The notes under the pieces: model-generated
What the model was told of the DNA's origin: nothing
What the model saw: the letters and a program-made list of their open reading frames with translations, nothing else
Database searches by the model: none
Shown: positions 9,235-16,866 of the stretch, in pieces
Layout of the letters: each line of letters opens with the position of its first letter
How positions within the stretch are numbered: position 1 is the first letter of the stretch
Position numbers and translations under genes: made by a program
Source of the DNA: Nocardia mangyaensis
GTDB lineage: Bacteria; Actinomycetota; Actinomycetes; Mycobacteriales; Mycobacteriaceae
Direction of reading: 5' to 3'
Assembly: GCF_001886715.1 (NCBI RefSeq)
Contig: NZ_CP018082.1
Location: 6,076,001 to 6,140,000, forward strand
DNA length: 64,000 bases

Positions 9235-9696
9235 ATGACGTTTCTCGGCCGGGCCGTCAGATCGGCGCGTCCCCGGGGCGCGGCGACACCCGCCCGCAAC
9301 GGAATGATTCAGCAGGTCGCGACCGTGGCGACATACTCGCAGCTCGGCCAGCAGGTGGTGCAGCTGCCCGGGCAGCTCGCAGGCATGGAAACCAGGGCAC
9401 CGAACCCGCCGCCCGGCGCGGTCCCGGCGGCCACGCGGACCGCACCGCGTTCGGCCGGGCCGGGATTGGTCGCGGTGCTGTGCTGGACCCTCCTCGGTTC
9501 CGCGGTGTTCACGGTGGCCGGTTCGCTGGCCGAGGGAAACGCCGGTGGAGCGGCGGCCGGTGTGGCGCTGGTCGCGGTCGGTGCTGTCGGCGAGGTCCTG
9601 CGCCGAGTCGGCGGCACCCGATCGAGGGCCGCCGACATCGCCGGCCCTCGCACCACCGAACCGAACCGCCAGCGCGGGGACGCCCACCGCGACTGA
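9235..9696 (+). CDS. Small hypothetical membrane protein
   Basis: A possible 153-residue protein of no recognised family. It has a proline/alanine-rich N-terminal half and two hydrophobic stretches around 'LVAVLCWTLLGSAVFTVAG' and 'AGVALVAVGAVGEVL', so two membrane helices. A purine-rich GAAGGA about ten bases upstream of the double ATG (9229, 9235) supports this start; a longer frame from 9142 is less likely. The opposite strand is also open over this stretch, which weakens the call. It sits between the hydrolase and the convergent DASS transporter. Confidence 0.4.
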   Translation: MTFLGRAVRSARPRGAATPARNGMIQQVATVATYSQLGQQVVQLPGQLAGMETRAPNPPPGAVPAATRTAPRSAGPGLVAVLCWTLLGSAVFTVAGSLAEGNAGGAAAGVALVAVGAVGEVLRRVGGTRSRAADIAGPRTTEPNRQRGDAHRD

Positions 9697-9760
9697 TCGA
9701 TGACGCCGGCTCCATCGCGGCACATCGCGCCATGCTGCGGTGGCACGGCTGGGCCGCGGG

Positions 9761-11338
9761 TCAGTACTCGACCCCCAGAATCGGCCCGGCCAGGGTGAAC
9801 ATGGCGATGGTGATCAGGATCATCCCGATGACGTTCAAAACCGCACCAGCCCGGATCATCTGACCGATTCGCACATGGCCGGAGCCGAAGACCACCGCGT
9901 TCGGCGGCGTCGCGACCGGCAGCATGAACGCCGAGGTGGCGGCCAAGGCGACGGGGACCGCCAACAGCATCGGATCCACCCCGATGCCGCCGGCTACGGC
10001 GATGATGATCGGCAGGAAGGTCGCGGTGGTGGCGGTGTTGCTGGTCAGTTCGGTGAGCAGCAGAACCAGGCCGGCCACCGCGGCGACCAACAGCACCGTC
10101 GGTACCGAACCGAGCTCGGCCACGCCATCTCCGATCCAGGCACCCAGCCCGGTCACCCGGATCTGGTTGGCCAGCGCCAGCCCACCGCCGAACAGCAGCA
10201 GGATGCCCCAGGGGATGCCTTTGGCGGTCTCCCAGTCCATCACCCGTTTTCCGTTCCCGACCGGGATGATGAACAGGGCGATGGCCATGGTCATCGCGAT
10301 CACCTCATCGCCCACCCTGGTCAACAGGGGAATCGCTGACCGCAGGGCGTCCACCCCGTCGGGTCCGAACAGCGTGGGCACCAGGATCCAGGCCAGGGCG
10401 GTCGTCACGAACACGACCGCGACGGTGACCTCACCCCGCGACATCGGCCCGAGTTCGCGATACTGGGCCTCGATCGCCGCCCGTCCGCCGGGAATCTCGC
10501 GCAGCCCAGGGGGAAAGACCACACGGGTGAGCGCGAACCAGGCCAGCACCAGGAAGACCGCGGCGATCGGAACCCCGAACATCATCCACTGACCGAAGGA
10601 GATCGTGATGCCCTCCTCGGCGAGGTTGGAGATGAGCAGACCGTTGGGTGGCGTCCCGATGATGGTGCCCAGTGAGCCGATGGATGCGGCATACGCGATA
10701 CCGAGCATCAGCGCGGTCGCGAAGTTCGGGTCACCTTCACCGCCACCGAGCCGAGTCGTCAGCATCACCACCGACACTCCGATCGGCAGCATCATCACCG
10801 CGGTGGCGGTGTTGCTCACCCACATCGAGATGAAGGCGGTGGCCAGCATGAAACCGGCGATCAGCCGCACCGGCTGGGTCCCGACCATCGTGATGGTCCG
10901 TAGCGCGATCCGGCGATGCAGGCCCCAGCGGACCATCGCCGCGGCGAGCAGGAAGCCGCCGAGGAACAGGAAGATGATCTTGTCGGCGTAGGGTGCCGCC
11001 GCGCCGAGCAGATGCCCCGTGGTGACGCCCTCATCGTCGGGGTCGAGGGTGCGGGTGCCGATCGGCGCGACATTCAGGACCGGGAAGGCCACCAGCGGCA
11101 CCAACGCGGTGACCGGTAGCGGAATCGCCTCGGTCATCCACCAGATCGCCATCAGGGTGGCGACCGCCGCGGTCGATCGGGCCGGGGTGTCGAGGCTGTC
11201 CGGGAGCACCCAATACATGAGCGCGGCGAACAAGACGCCGAGCCCGAGCCCGACCCAGCGCCGCCTCGCGGTGTGAGCCGAATCCGGCGGGATCTCCGCT
11301 TCGCCGACCGGGGATGAGGAATCCGCTGGCTGTGACAT
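9761..11338 (-). CDS. DASS-family (SLC13) dicarboxylate/anion symporter
   Basis: A 525-residue sodium-coupled anion transporter of the divalent anion:Na+ symporter family, importing dicarboxylates, sulfate or similar. Both SNT substrate/sodium motifs are present: WVSNTATAVMMLPIG in the first half and ELTSNTATTATFLPI in the second, each followed by the paired proline loops (GTPPN and VATPPN). The early WWMTEAIPLPVTAL helix is a family signature. The N-terminal 25 residues are polar and disordered-looking. It is a single gene, and is the last intact gene before the tRNA remnant. Substrate cannot be chosen between dicarboxylate and sulfate. Confidence 0.88.
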   Translation of the reverse strand: MSQPADSSSPVGEAEIPPDSAHTARRRWVGLGLGVLFAALMYWVLPDSLDTPARSTAAVATLMAIWWMTEAIPLPVTALVPLVAFPVLNVAPIGTRTLDPDDEGVTTGHLLGAAAPYADKIIFLFLGGFLLAAAMVRWGLHRRIALRTITMVGTQPVRLIAGFMLATAFISMWVSNTATAVMMLPIGVSVVMLTTRLGGGEGDPNFATALMLGIAYAASIGSLGTIIGTPPNGLLISNLAEEGITISFGQWMMFGVPIAAVFLVLAWFALTRVVFPPGLREIPGGRAAIEAQYRELGPMSRGEVTVAVVFVTTALAWILVPTLFGPDGVDALRSAIPLLTRVGDEVIAMTMAIALFIIPVGNGKRVMDWETAKGIPWGILLLFGGGLALANQIRVTGLGAWIGDGVAELGSVPTVLLVAAVAGLVLLLTELTSNTATTATFLPIIIAVAGGIGVDPMLLAVPVALAATSAFMLPVATPPNAVVFGSGHVRIGQMIRAGAVLNVIGMILITIAMFTLAGPILGVEY

Positions 11339-11521
11339 CCGACACCTTTCCGCGCACTACCCGCGTGACGGTACCGGCCAGGGAATCCTCGGATGGGCGA
11401 AATGACGGCGCCGCAGCAGAACCGTGTTCAGAAATCACCGGTTACCGATGTGCGCCTTGACCTTTGCGAGCCGATGCGCGGGCGCTCGCGAACCCCGCGT
11501 CGCACCCAGGCGGCAAACGAG

Positions 11522-11560
11522 TCAGGTCGGGTATCGGAATGCTTCCGATACCCGACCTGA
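11522..11560 (-). terminator. Hairpin terminator downstream of the tRNA remnant
   Basis: A perfect inverted repeat with 18-bp arms (11522-11539 and 11543-11560) around a 3-base loop. On the minus strand it starts 11 bases after the tRNA 3' end and is followed by a short T-containing stretch (TCGTTTG). It is best read as the original transcription terminator of the tRNA gene, left in place when the 5' half was displaced. Confidence 0.75.
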
Positions 11561-11571
11561 ACGAGTAGAAG

Positions 11572-11605
11572 TGGAGCTAAGGGGAATCGAACCCCTGACC
11601 TTCTC
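11572..11605 (-). other. tRNA 3'-end remnant, probable integration (att) site
   Basis: Read on the minus strand this is the last third of a tRNA. It shows the 3' side of an anticodon stem (GAGAA), variable bases GGTC, a complete T arm with stem AGGGG/CCCCT around loop TTCGATT, the acceptor strand TAGCTCC and discriminator A. No matching D arm, anticodon loop or 5' acceptor strand (expected GGGGCTA or GGAGCTA) exists in the next 60 bases, so the gene is not functional. The 3' end resembles tRNA-Ala, but the anticodon is absent and the isotype is a guess. Tyrosine integrases use exactly this part of tRNA genes as attB. The displaced 3' fragment, still carrying its terminator, marks one end of the inserted DNA. 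Confidence 0.75.
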
Positions 11606-11620
11606 GGAGCGCGCGGCACA

Positions 11621-11724
11621 GACAACCGTGGCCCACTCTGGACAACTATCGACTATCAAATCAGCACGCCTACCTGGGGAAATGCGCTCCGCCACGACAA
11701 CTATCGACAACGCTGGACAACGCT
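11621..11724 (+). repeat. Five phased GACAAC direct repeats beside the att site
   Basis: GACAAC occurs at 11621, 11641, 11696, 11706 and 11716 on the plus strand. Two of these sit in a 13-base repeat GACAACTATCGAC (11641 and 11696) and two in GACAACGCT (11706 and 11716). Spacings of 20, 55, 10 and 10 bases are close to whole helical turns. Directly repeated short sites 50-150 bp from a tRNA-type core are what integrase arm sites or excisionase sites look like. No integrase gene lies next to them. Confidence 0.55.
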
Positions 11725-12688
11725 CGCCAACGGCGTGCCCAGCCGAATTAGTGGTGACATAGCGGGATCCCCGGCCCCCTGCCACCGCGTTGGAGAGCCA
11801 CTCGCCCTGCGCCGTGATCGACGATCGCGCACCCCAGATCGGGCCGCCTGAGAGTGTGCCAAGCCATACGAGCGATCGGCACGGCCCCGCCCGACCCGAT
11901 CTACACGTGATGATCAACACATCACCTTCTGGCCGAGCCGTGTATCTCGCCGCAACGCCGCATCGCCGACAGCCACTAGCACCCAGCGATCGCGCGTCAC
12001 ACACCCGAGCATCGCACTCACGACCTTCTCGAAAGACGCCGTGCGGACAAGCAGAGAAGTCGAGCTGAGTTCCCGAATGGCTCACATGCAGGAGCCGTCT
12101 ACACGGCATCAACGGCTCTCGACGATCGTCCTCTGTAGGGGGAGCAGATCGAGAGACGAAAGCTCTTGCTCCGGCGAGCGGGGCCAAGATCACGTGAGCC
12201 ACGATCGCAGACCGATCGACGCTAATGCCGTGGCGCCGACCCCCACGATCCCGCCAGGCCACGCCTGCGCGGCAGGCGCCTTCAGAGCACGCAACGCGAG
12301 GTGGCGACGCCCGCCCGACGACATCGAGAGCTGGGACAACAGCCAATTCTCGCGCGATTGGATTCACCCGCCCCACCACAGCTGATCCTGTGCTCCCCCG
12401 ATCAGGGTGCATACGCACGCTAACCCCCAAGATCGACACTGTGCGCACGCTCGTTCAGCCGTGCGCACAGTGCAATTGACCGTGTGCACCCGCACTCGAC
12501 CGGTGCGCACGCCGAGAAGTCCGAGAAATTCTGCCGTGCGCACACCCTGCAGCGCAATGTTCTCGGCGCTGCACCCAGCAGATACGTAATCTCGCACGAC
12601 AGGGAGGCACGGGCGAAGCGATCCATCCGCGACCGTCCGGACCCGTTACGTTCGTGCTGGGTCATCGTCAGTCCGAACAGGTACTCGG
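11725..12688. other. About 1 kb with no recognisable gene
   Basis: All six frames give low-complexity or arginine-rich text without domains, and long frames here overlap each other on both strands. The only visible structure is the GTGCGCAC array at 12441-12543, listed separately. This stretch probably represents non-coding DNA of the integrated element or heavily decayed genes. Confidence 0.5.
12441..12543. repeat. Array of GTGCGCAC palindromes
   Basis: The perfect palindrome GTGCGCAC occurs at 12441, 12461, 12503 and 12536, with a one-mismatch copy GTGTGCAC at 12483. Start-to-start distances are 20, 22, 20 and 33 bases, so the first four sit on about the same face of the helix. A degenerate copy (GTGCATACGCAC, 12407-12418) precedes them. 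Such an array could be an iteron, a partition site or a cooperative operator. No replication or partition gene is adjacent, so its role is undetermined. Confidence 0.55.
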
Positions 12689-13190
12689 TCACCCCTTGGG
12701 GAGTGAGACCGAACTCTTGGCAATGTCGCGCACCGTCATCCCTTGCCCACGCAGCCCGGCGAGCACTTCACCCAGCACCTGTGACGATTCGTGGACAAGC
12801 GCCGAGCCTGGCCGCGCGGAGCGGAATCCGCGCTTGCCCAATTCCACCAACGCTGCGCGATACGTCCAGTCAGTTATCAAACCCAGCGCATGCAGCCGGT
12901 TCGCCAGCGCTGTCGCGGACACGTTCCATCGAGCCTGCGCACGGATGATCTGCGCCACGCTAGGGTTTCGCAGTCCCACCGATAGAACATCATCGCGATG
13001 CTTGAGCAACGCGCTAGCGAACTGATTCGCCGCAGCTTCTGCCTCGCGCCCGTGCGGCACAGCATGAGTGCAGTGAATACTCAGGTGCCCGAGCTCGTGA
13101 GGTGCATCGAACCGTAGCCGCTCGGCGGTGGTGTCGAGGGGAAAACGAACGGAGCATTGCGACGGTAGAAGCTGAAGGCATCGACGTCTC
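12689..13190 (-). pseudogene. Truncated ImmA/IrrE-type metallopeptidase remnant
   Basis: The C-terminal part is a clear ImmA/IrrE domain, the zinc peptidase that cleaves phage-type repressors: RLRFDAPHELGHLSIH carries HELGH, followed by EAEAAANQFASALL. The rest matches the C-terminal half of XRE-peptidase fusion proteins. Just upstream the expected text continues in another frame (DAFSFYRRNAPFVFP, about 13140-13185), so a frameshift lies near 13138. The helix-turn-helix half is missing: the homology stops where a DoxX fragment on the other strand begins (about 13200). It is therefore both frameshifted and 5'-truncated. In intact form such proteins usually regulate mobile elements, in keeping with the neighbouring att site. 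Confidence 0.75.
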
Positions 13191-13199
13191 TGCGCCGCG

Positions 13200-13304
13200 G
13201 TCGGCCTCGCGGTGATCATGACGCTGGCAATGGTGGCCCACGCGCGCTGGAAGGAGCCCGCCGCGATCGTGTTCAACCTGGCCCTGCCATCCTGGCGGCG
13301 ATGA
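13200..13304 (+). pseudogene. DoxX-family membrane protein fragment
   Basis: A short in-frame stretch reads VGLAVIMTLAMVAHARWKEP then AAIVFNLALP, the last membrane helix and tail of DoxX-like proteins. No upstream part of the gene exists: the frame is closed just before 13176 and the other strand already encodes the peptidase remnant. At its 3' end the text runs into an NmrA-like fragment. It is a rearrangement scrap, not a gene. Confidence 0.6.
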
Positions 13305-13659
13305 AGCGTCACGGTGTGGGCCGCTTCGTCGGCCACGCCACTCCTGCGGTACTGGACCCGCAGGGGTCCCCGACCTTGATCACCCGGTTGATCGAGTTCA
13401 TGCCGCGCACGTTCATGCCCCGCGCCTACGAGGAGATCACCGGCATGTCGAACCAGATCATGTCCTCGGGGCTGGATTGGACGATCGTGCGGTTCATCGC
13501 CCCCCCCAAGGACTGTGCACCGAAGGGCCATATCCGGTCAGGTTCTTCGGCACCGACAAGCTCGGCTTCGCGATCACCCGCGCCGGCATCGCCGCCTTCA
13601 CCGCCGATCAGATCGGCGAGAGCCGCTACCTGCATCGCGCAGCCGCCATCAGCAACTGA
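13285..13659 (+). pseudogene. NmrA-like NAD(P)-binding reductase fragment, frameshifted
   Basis: The stretch encodes the C-terminal two thirds of an NmrA/SDR-type reductase: KRHGVGRFVGHATPAVLDP, then SSGLDWTIVRFIAP. After a run of seven C's (13501-13507) the text jumps frame and continues as VRFFGTDKLGFAITRAGIAA and ESRYLHRAAAISN to a stop at 13659. The Rossmann-fold N-terminus (GATG motif) is absent, cut at the DoxX fragment. One truncation plus one frameshift make it non-functional. Confidence 0.7.
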
Positions 13660-13686
13660 CCACCGTCGAAACCTGAACGGAGACCT

Positions 13687-14315
13687 GTGTCCATCGTCAT
13701 CACCGTTACCTCCGGTCACCTCGGCCGAGCAGCCGTCGAAGCCGTCCTCGACCGCAGCACCGACCCCGCCGAGGTGATCGCCGGTGCCCGCGACCTGGCC
13801 AAGATCATTGACCACGCCGCCCGAGGGGTGCACACCGCGGTCATCGACTACGATGACCCCACCACCATTACGCCGGTGAATATGTTCGTGCTGGTCTAGG
13901 GCACCGACCTGGCCAACCGCGACCGCCAGCACACCGAGGAGATCGCTGCCGTCGCGAAAGCCGGTGCCGCGCGGATCATCTACACCAGCGGCCTCAAAGC
14001 CGACGACACCGCGCTGTCGACCGCGGCCATGCACCTGCCCACCGAAGACGCGTGCGTGCCAGCGGGGTGTCGTTCACGATCCTGCGCAACGGCTGGTACA
14101 GCGAGAACTACGGCCGCGACATCCCCACCGTTCGCGAGACCGGTGTGCCGCTGTCGAGCACCGGCGACGGTGTGGTCGCCTCGGCGTCGCGCCGGGATCT
14201 GACCGAAGCCATCGCCGTTGTGGTCACCACCGAGGGGCATGAGGACAAGACCTAAGAGCTGTCCGGCGACATCGCCTGGGCCTACGACGAACTCGAGCCT
14301 CCGATGCCGCTATGC
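13687..14315 (+). pseudogene. Decayed NAD(P)H:quinone reductase (NmrA/QorB-like)
   Basis: The N-terminus MSIVITVTSGHLGRAAVEAV corresponds to the first strand and helix of NmrA-type quinone reductases (usually GATGHLG). A TAG at 13897 stops it after 70 codons. The homology continues downstream as 'GTDLANRDRQHTEEIAAVAK', then in another frame from 14052 as GVSFTILRNGWYSENYG, another family signature, and ends after a second in-frame TAA (about 14252) at 'ELSGDIAWAYDELEP'. At least two stops and a frameshift break it. It follows a fragment of the same superfamily, so two paralogous reductase genes have decayed here side by side. Confidence 0.75.
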
Positions 14316-15212
14316 AACGTCGCTGTCCGAGTACGCCATTGGCATTGTCAATCCCAGTAGGTGGGCCGCAATCTCACCGCGGCGTTCATAGGGTAGAAAG
14401 TGCCCGGAGTTCGGGAAGATGACCAGGCCGCTCTTTGGTACGCGACGGTGTATCGCACGAGCGTGATAAACGGGAGTCAACAGATCGCGCGAACCTGCGA
14501 ATACGACGACACGGCAGTCGAATCGATCCAGTGCCGAGTAGCGATCATGGGACAGGATCGAACGAGTCAGCTGTGCGACACTGCGAGGATTGCTGCTCGC
14601 CAGCTGCCCTACCGCTCGGTTCAGGTCGTGGCGGAATGGGCGGTACCCGAACAAGACGGCTCGTGTCAGCTGTCGCACGATGAGCAGCGGCCGGGAAGGG
14701 ATCACGAGAAGCGGTGCCACAGTCAACGCCAGCGATACCAACCATGACCAGAACCCGCGGCGCATCAGTCGTCCGAGGATATCTCCGGCTCCAGTCGCCA
14801 CGAACGCGACGCCGACGACTCGCGCTTCGAGCACCATGTTGTCGCGTTCGGCCAACGCCATCAATGTCATTCCGCCCATGGAATGACCGCCGAGCACGAT
14901 CGGGCCGACGGGTGCATATGCGGAGATGACTGCAGCGAGATCGTCGGCGAGAAGCTCCAGGCTCGCTGGAGCAGATTGCGACTGCCCGTGTCCTCGATGG
15001 TCATAGGCGAGTACACGCACGGTGGGATCCGCCGTGACGACGAGTTGTGCGACGTCTTCCCAGCTCCCATGAGAAAGCGCCAGCCCGTGTGCCAGGATGA
15101 TTGTCACTCTCGGGCTCGTCGATCCCCACTCGGCGATATGTAAAGCAGGCCCAGAGTCCCGCTCAAGCGTGCATTTTCGGGGAGCCACAAAGATCGTAGA
15201 TTTCGAGGTCAT
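14310..15212 (-). CDS. Alpha/beta hydrolase (lipase/esterase-like) ending the mce operon
   Basis: A 300-residue alpha/beta hydrolase. The oxyanion-hole HGLALSHGSW, the nucleophile elbow GGHSMGGMTL, the acid in 'AGSRDLLTP' and the His in 'NSGHFLPYERR' form a full Ser-Asp-His triad. A hydrophobic patch near the middle (WSWLVSLALTVAPLLVI) may lie on the lid or dip into the membrane. It starts 34 bp after the Mce-associated gene on the same strand, so it is probably the last gene of the Mce operon. A hydrolase there could free fatty acids or sterols from imported esters. That role is inferred from position. Confidence 0.8.
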   Translation of the reverse strand: MTSKSTIFVAPRKCTLERDSGPALHIAEWGSTSPRVTIILAHGLALSHGSWEDVAQLVVTADPTVRVLAYDHRGHGQSQSAPASLELLADDLAAVISAYAPVGPIVLGGHSMGGMTLMALAERDNMVLEARVVGVAFVATGAGDILGRLMRRGFWSWLVSLALTVAPLLVIPSRPLLIVRQLTRAVLFGYRPFRHDLNRAVGQLASSNPRSVAQLTRSILSHDRYSALDRFDCRVVVFAGSRDLLTPVYHARAIHRRVPKSGLVIFPNSGHFLPYERRGEIAAHLLGLTMPMAYSDSDVA

Positions 15213-15246
15213 AATTTCAGTTCCCTGCTACTGACAGTGTCGTCGG

Positions 15247-15879
15247 CTACTTGATCGGAAGGGCCATGTCAACACCGCCGACATCCGTGATCTTCCAATC
15301 CGCGTTCTTGTCTAGCGTCACCGTGTAGGTGACAGTTGTTTGCGCGCCCTCCGGGGTCTGTGCGCTGGTCGATGTCACACTCAAGAAGACGTTCACAACA
15401 TAAACACCAGCGTCTTCCGACTTCACTTTCGCAGCAATGGGGGTCGCGTTCGAACTCCACTTGAGCGGAAGTACAATCTCTTTGAGTTGCGGGGCAGTGA
15501 GGTCGAACTTGTTCGTTAGGGCGGGGGAAGTATTCGATTTCAGATTACGTACCCATCCATCGAAGTTCTGATAATCAATATTGGACGCGCCAACAGCGTA
15601 CTCGGAGGCTATTTCTTCAGCCCTCTTTTCCGCAGACGCAATGGAGTCAGCTTCTCGCAGCTCATTCCTCGCAGAGAGCCACAACAGAAAGCTAACAGAC
15701 ATCCCAACGACAAGTGTTACCACTATCGCTCCGACAATGATCGAGCGCAAGTCCACCGAAAGCGTTCTTCCCGGACCAAACCGGTTCCTGTTCGCTACGA
15801 CCGACTCTGCCGGCATATCCAACTTACTGGATACGGTCTCCGCTCGGCCGTCGATGTTGTCAGCGGTTTCTACGGGCAT
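15247..15879 (-). CDS. Mce-associated membrane protein
   Basis: A 210-residue protein with a cytoplasmic N-terminal tail of about 43 residues, one membrane helix (IIVGAIVVTLVVGMSVSFLL) and an extracytoplasmic alpha+beta domain ending in 'DKNADWKITDVGGVD'. This is the standard layout of Mce-associated (Mas/Mam) proteins, which stabilise Mce complexes. It lies 30 bp downstream of mceF, the position such genes normally occupy. No catalytic residues are expected. It is the only Mas gene here, where many mce operons carry two or more. Confidence 0.85.
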   Translation of the reverse strand: MPVETADNIDGRAETVSSKLDMPAESVVANRNRFGPGRTLSVDLRSIIVGAIVVTLVVGMSVSFLLWLSARNELREADSIASAEKRAEEIASEYAVGASNIDYQNFDGWVRNLKSNTSPALTNKFDLTAPQLKEIVLPLKWSSNATPIAAKVKSEDAGVYVVNVFLSVTSTSAQTPEGAQTTVTYTVTLDKNADWKITDVGGVDMALPIK

Positions 15880-15909
15880 GAATATCTCCTCGGGTAGCGT
15901 GCTTCGGTC

Positions 15910-16866
15910 CTATTTGATGCCGATACGCACATTCAATGCACTGTCTCCAGTCGCGCTGAGAGCACGTGCTATCAAATCACTTATGTCTATCTGTGGCATG
16001 GACATCGCCGCGCTGTCCGCCAGCGGCTGAACGGCTGGTGCCAATTCTTGCAAGTCGGGTCCAATGCGGCTGAGATATTCCGTGACCTCGCCGAGGAAAG
16101 GCACGACGCCGTTGCCTTGCAAGTAGTCGTCCGGCATGGTGCCGATACGGGCCAGCCGGGCGATGGAATCGGCGATGAGAGCACCCCACATTCCTGCCTC
16201 GTCCCACAAGGGACCAGCGGCTGCCATCCCGGGCCCGGCCCAAGCCATGTCCGCGCCCATCGTCTGTAGATCGACGAGGATGCTGCGGATGGCGGGCGAC
16301 CTACTCAGAATCGTCTCCGACAACAGTGTCGTCGAGGCTGCCAGCCTCGGCATAACGGTGTCTGTTCCCGTCAGCGCTTGATCCAACGTCTTGACGATGT
16401 TGCTGATCGCCTGCGGATTCAGTTGTTCAAGCAGACCCGTAACAGTCTGCGCCACGTCTGGAATCGAACGGGGCAGTACTACTTGCACCGCGTCGAGGCG
16501 CTGGCCATCGGTTAGGTAGGGACCGGCGCCGTTCTTCGGCACGAACTCGATATAAGGCTCACCGAGACCTGATAGGTCTTCGACTGTCGCGGTCCCTGTT
16601 GCCGGAATTCGGTATCTCGACTCGAGGACTAGTTGCATTTCGACACCGCGTTCAGCTTTCTCTATCGACGCGATCTCTCCCACCTTCACACCACGTAGGA
16701 GTATCGGCGAACCCACTAGCAGACTTCCCGCCTGGGGAACACGCAACGTCACGTTGATCGAGTCACTGAAGACATCTATTCGCAATACACCGAATGTGAG
16801 ATAACCGACGCCCAGAATCAAAACCGACATGATCGCAACAAGGGATAGTGCCGAACTCAGTTTCAT
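15910..16866 (-). CDS. mceF: Mce-family substrate-binding protein, MceF position
   Basis: A 318-residue MlaD/Mce protein. A single N-terminal helix (LVAIMSVLILGVGYLTFGVL) anchors it; the MCE domain follows, with 'VPQAGSLLVGSPILLRGVKVGEI'-type text where a glycine-rich strand leads to the RGVKVG turn, and 'DLSGLGEPYIEFVP' closing the domain. The remaining C-terminal half is helical, as in MceA-F proteins that build a tunnel across the cell wall. Start ATG overlaps the mceE stop by four bases. It is last of the six Mce proteins. The C-terminal half is shorter than in many MceF proteins. Confidence 0.88.
   Translation of the reverse strand: MKLSSALSLVAIMSVLILGVGYLTFGVLRIDVFSDSINVTLRVPQAGSLLVGSPILLRGVKVGEIASIEKAERGVEMQLVLESRYRIPATGTATVEDLSGLGEPYIEFVPKNGAGPYLTDGQRLDAVQVVLPRSIPDVAQTVTGLLEQLNPQAISNIVKTLDQALTGTDTVMPRLAASTTLLSETILSRSPAIRSILVDLQTMGADMAWAGPGMAAAGPLWDEAGMWGALIADSIARLARIGTMPDDYLQGNGVVPFLGEVTEYLSRIGPDLQELAPAVQPLADSAAMSMPQIDISDLIARALSATGDSALNVRIGIK

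Noticed and set aside
11424..11762. Plus-strand frame containing RGIEPLTFSE
   Set aside because: This peptide is the well-known false translation of a tRNA 3' end in reverse; the DNA is the tRNA remnant.
11522..12448. Minus-strand 308-codon frame across the att region
   Set aside because: It crosses the terminator hairpin and tRNA remnant and shows no domain or ribosome site.
12441..12543. CRISPR array
   Set aside because: Repeat units are only 8 bases and palindromic with 12-25 base gaps of no constant length, and no cas genes occur in the window.
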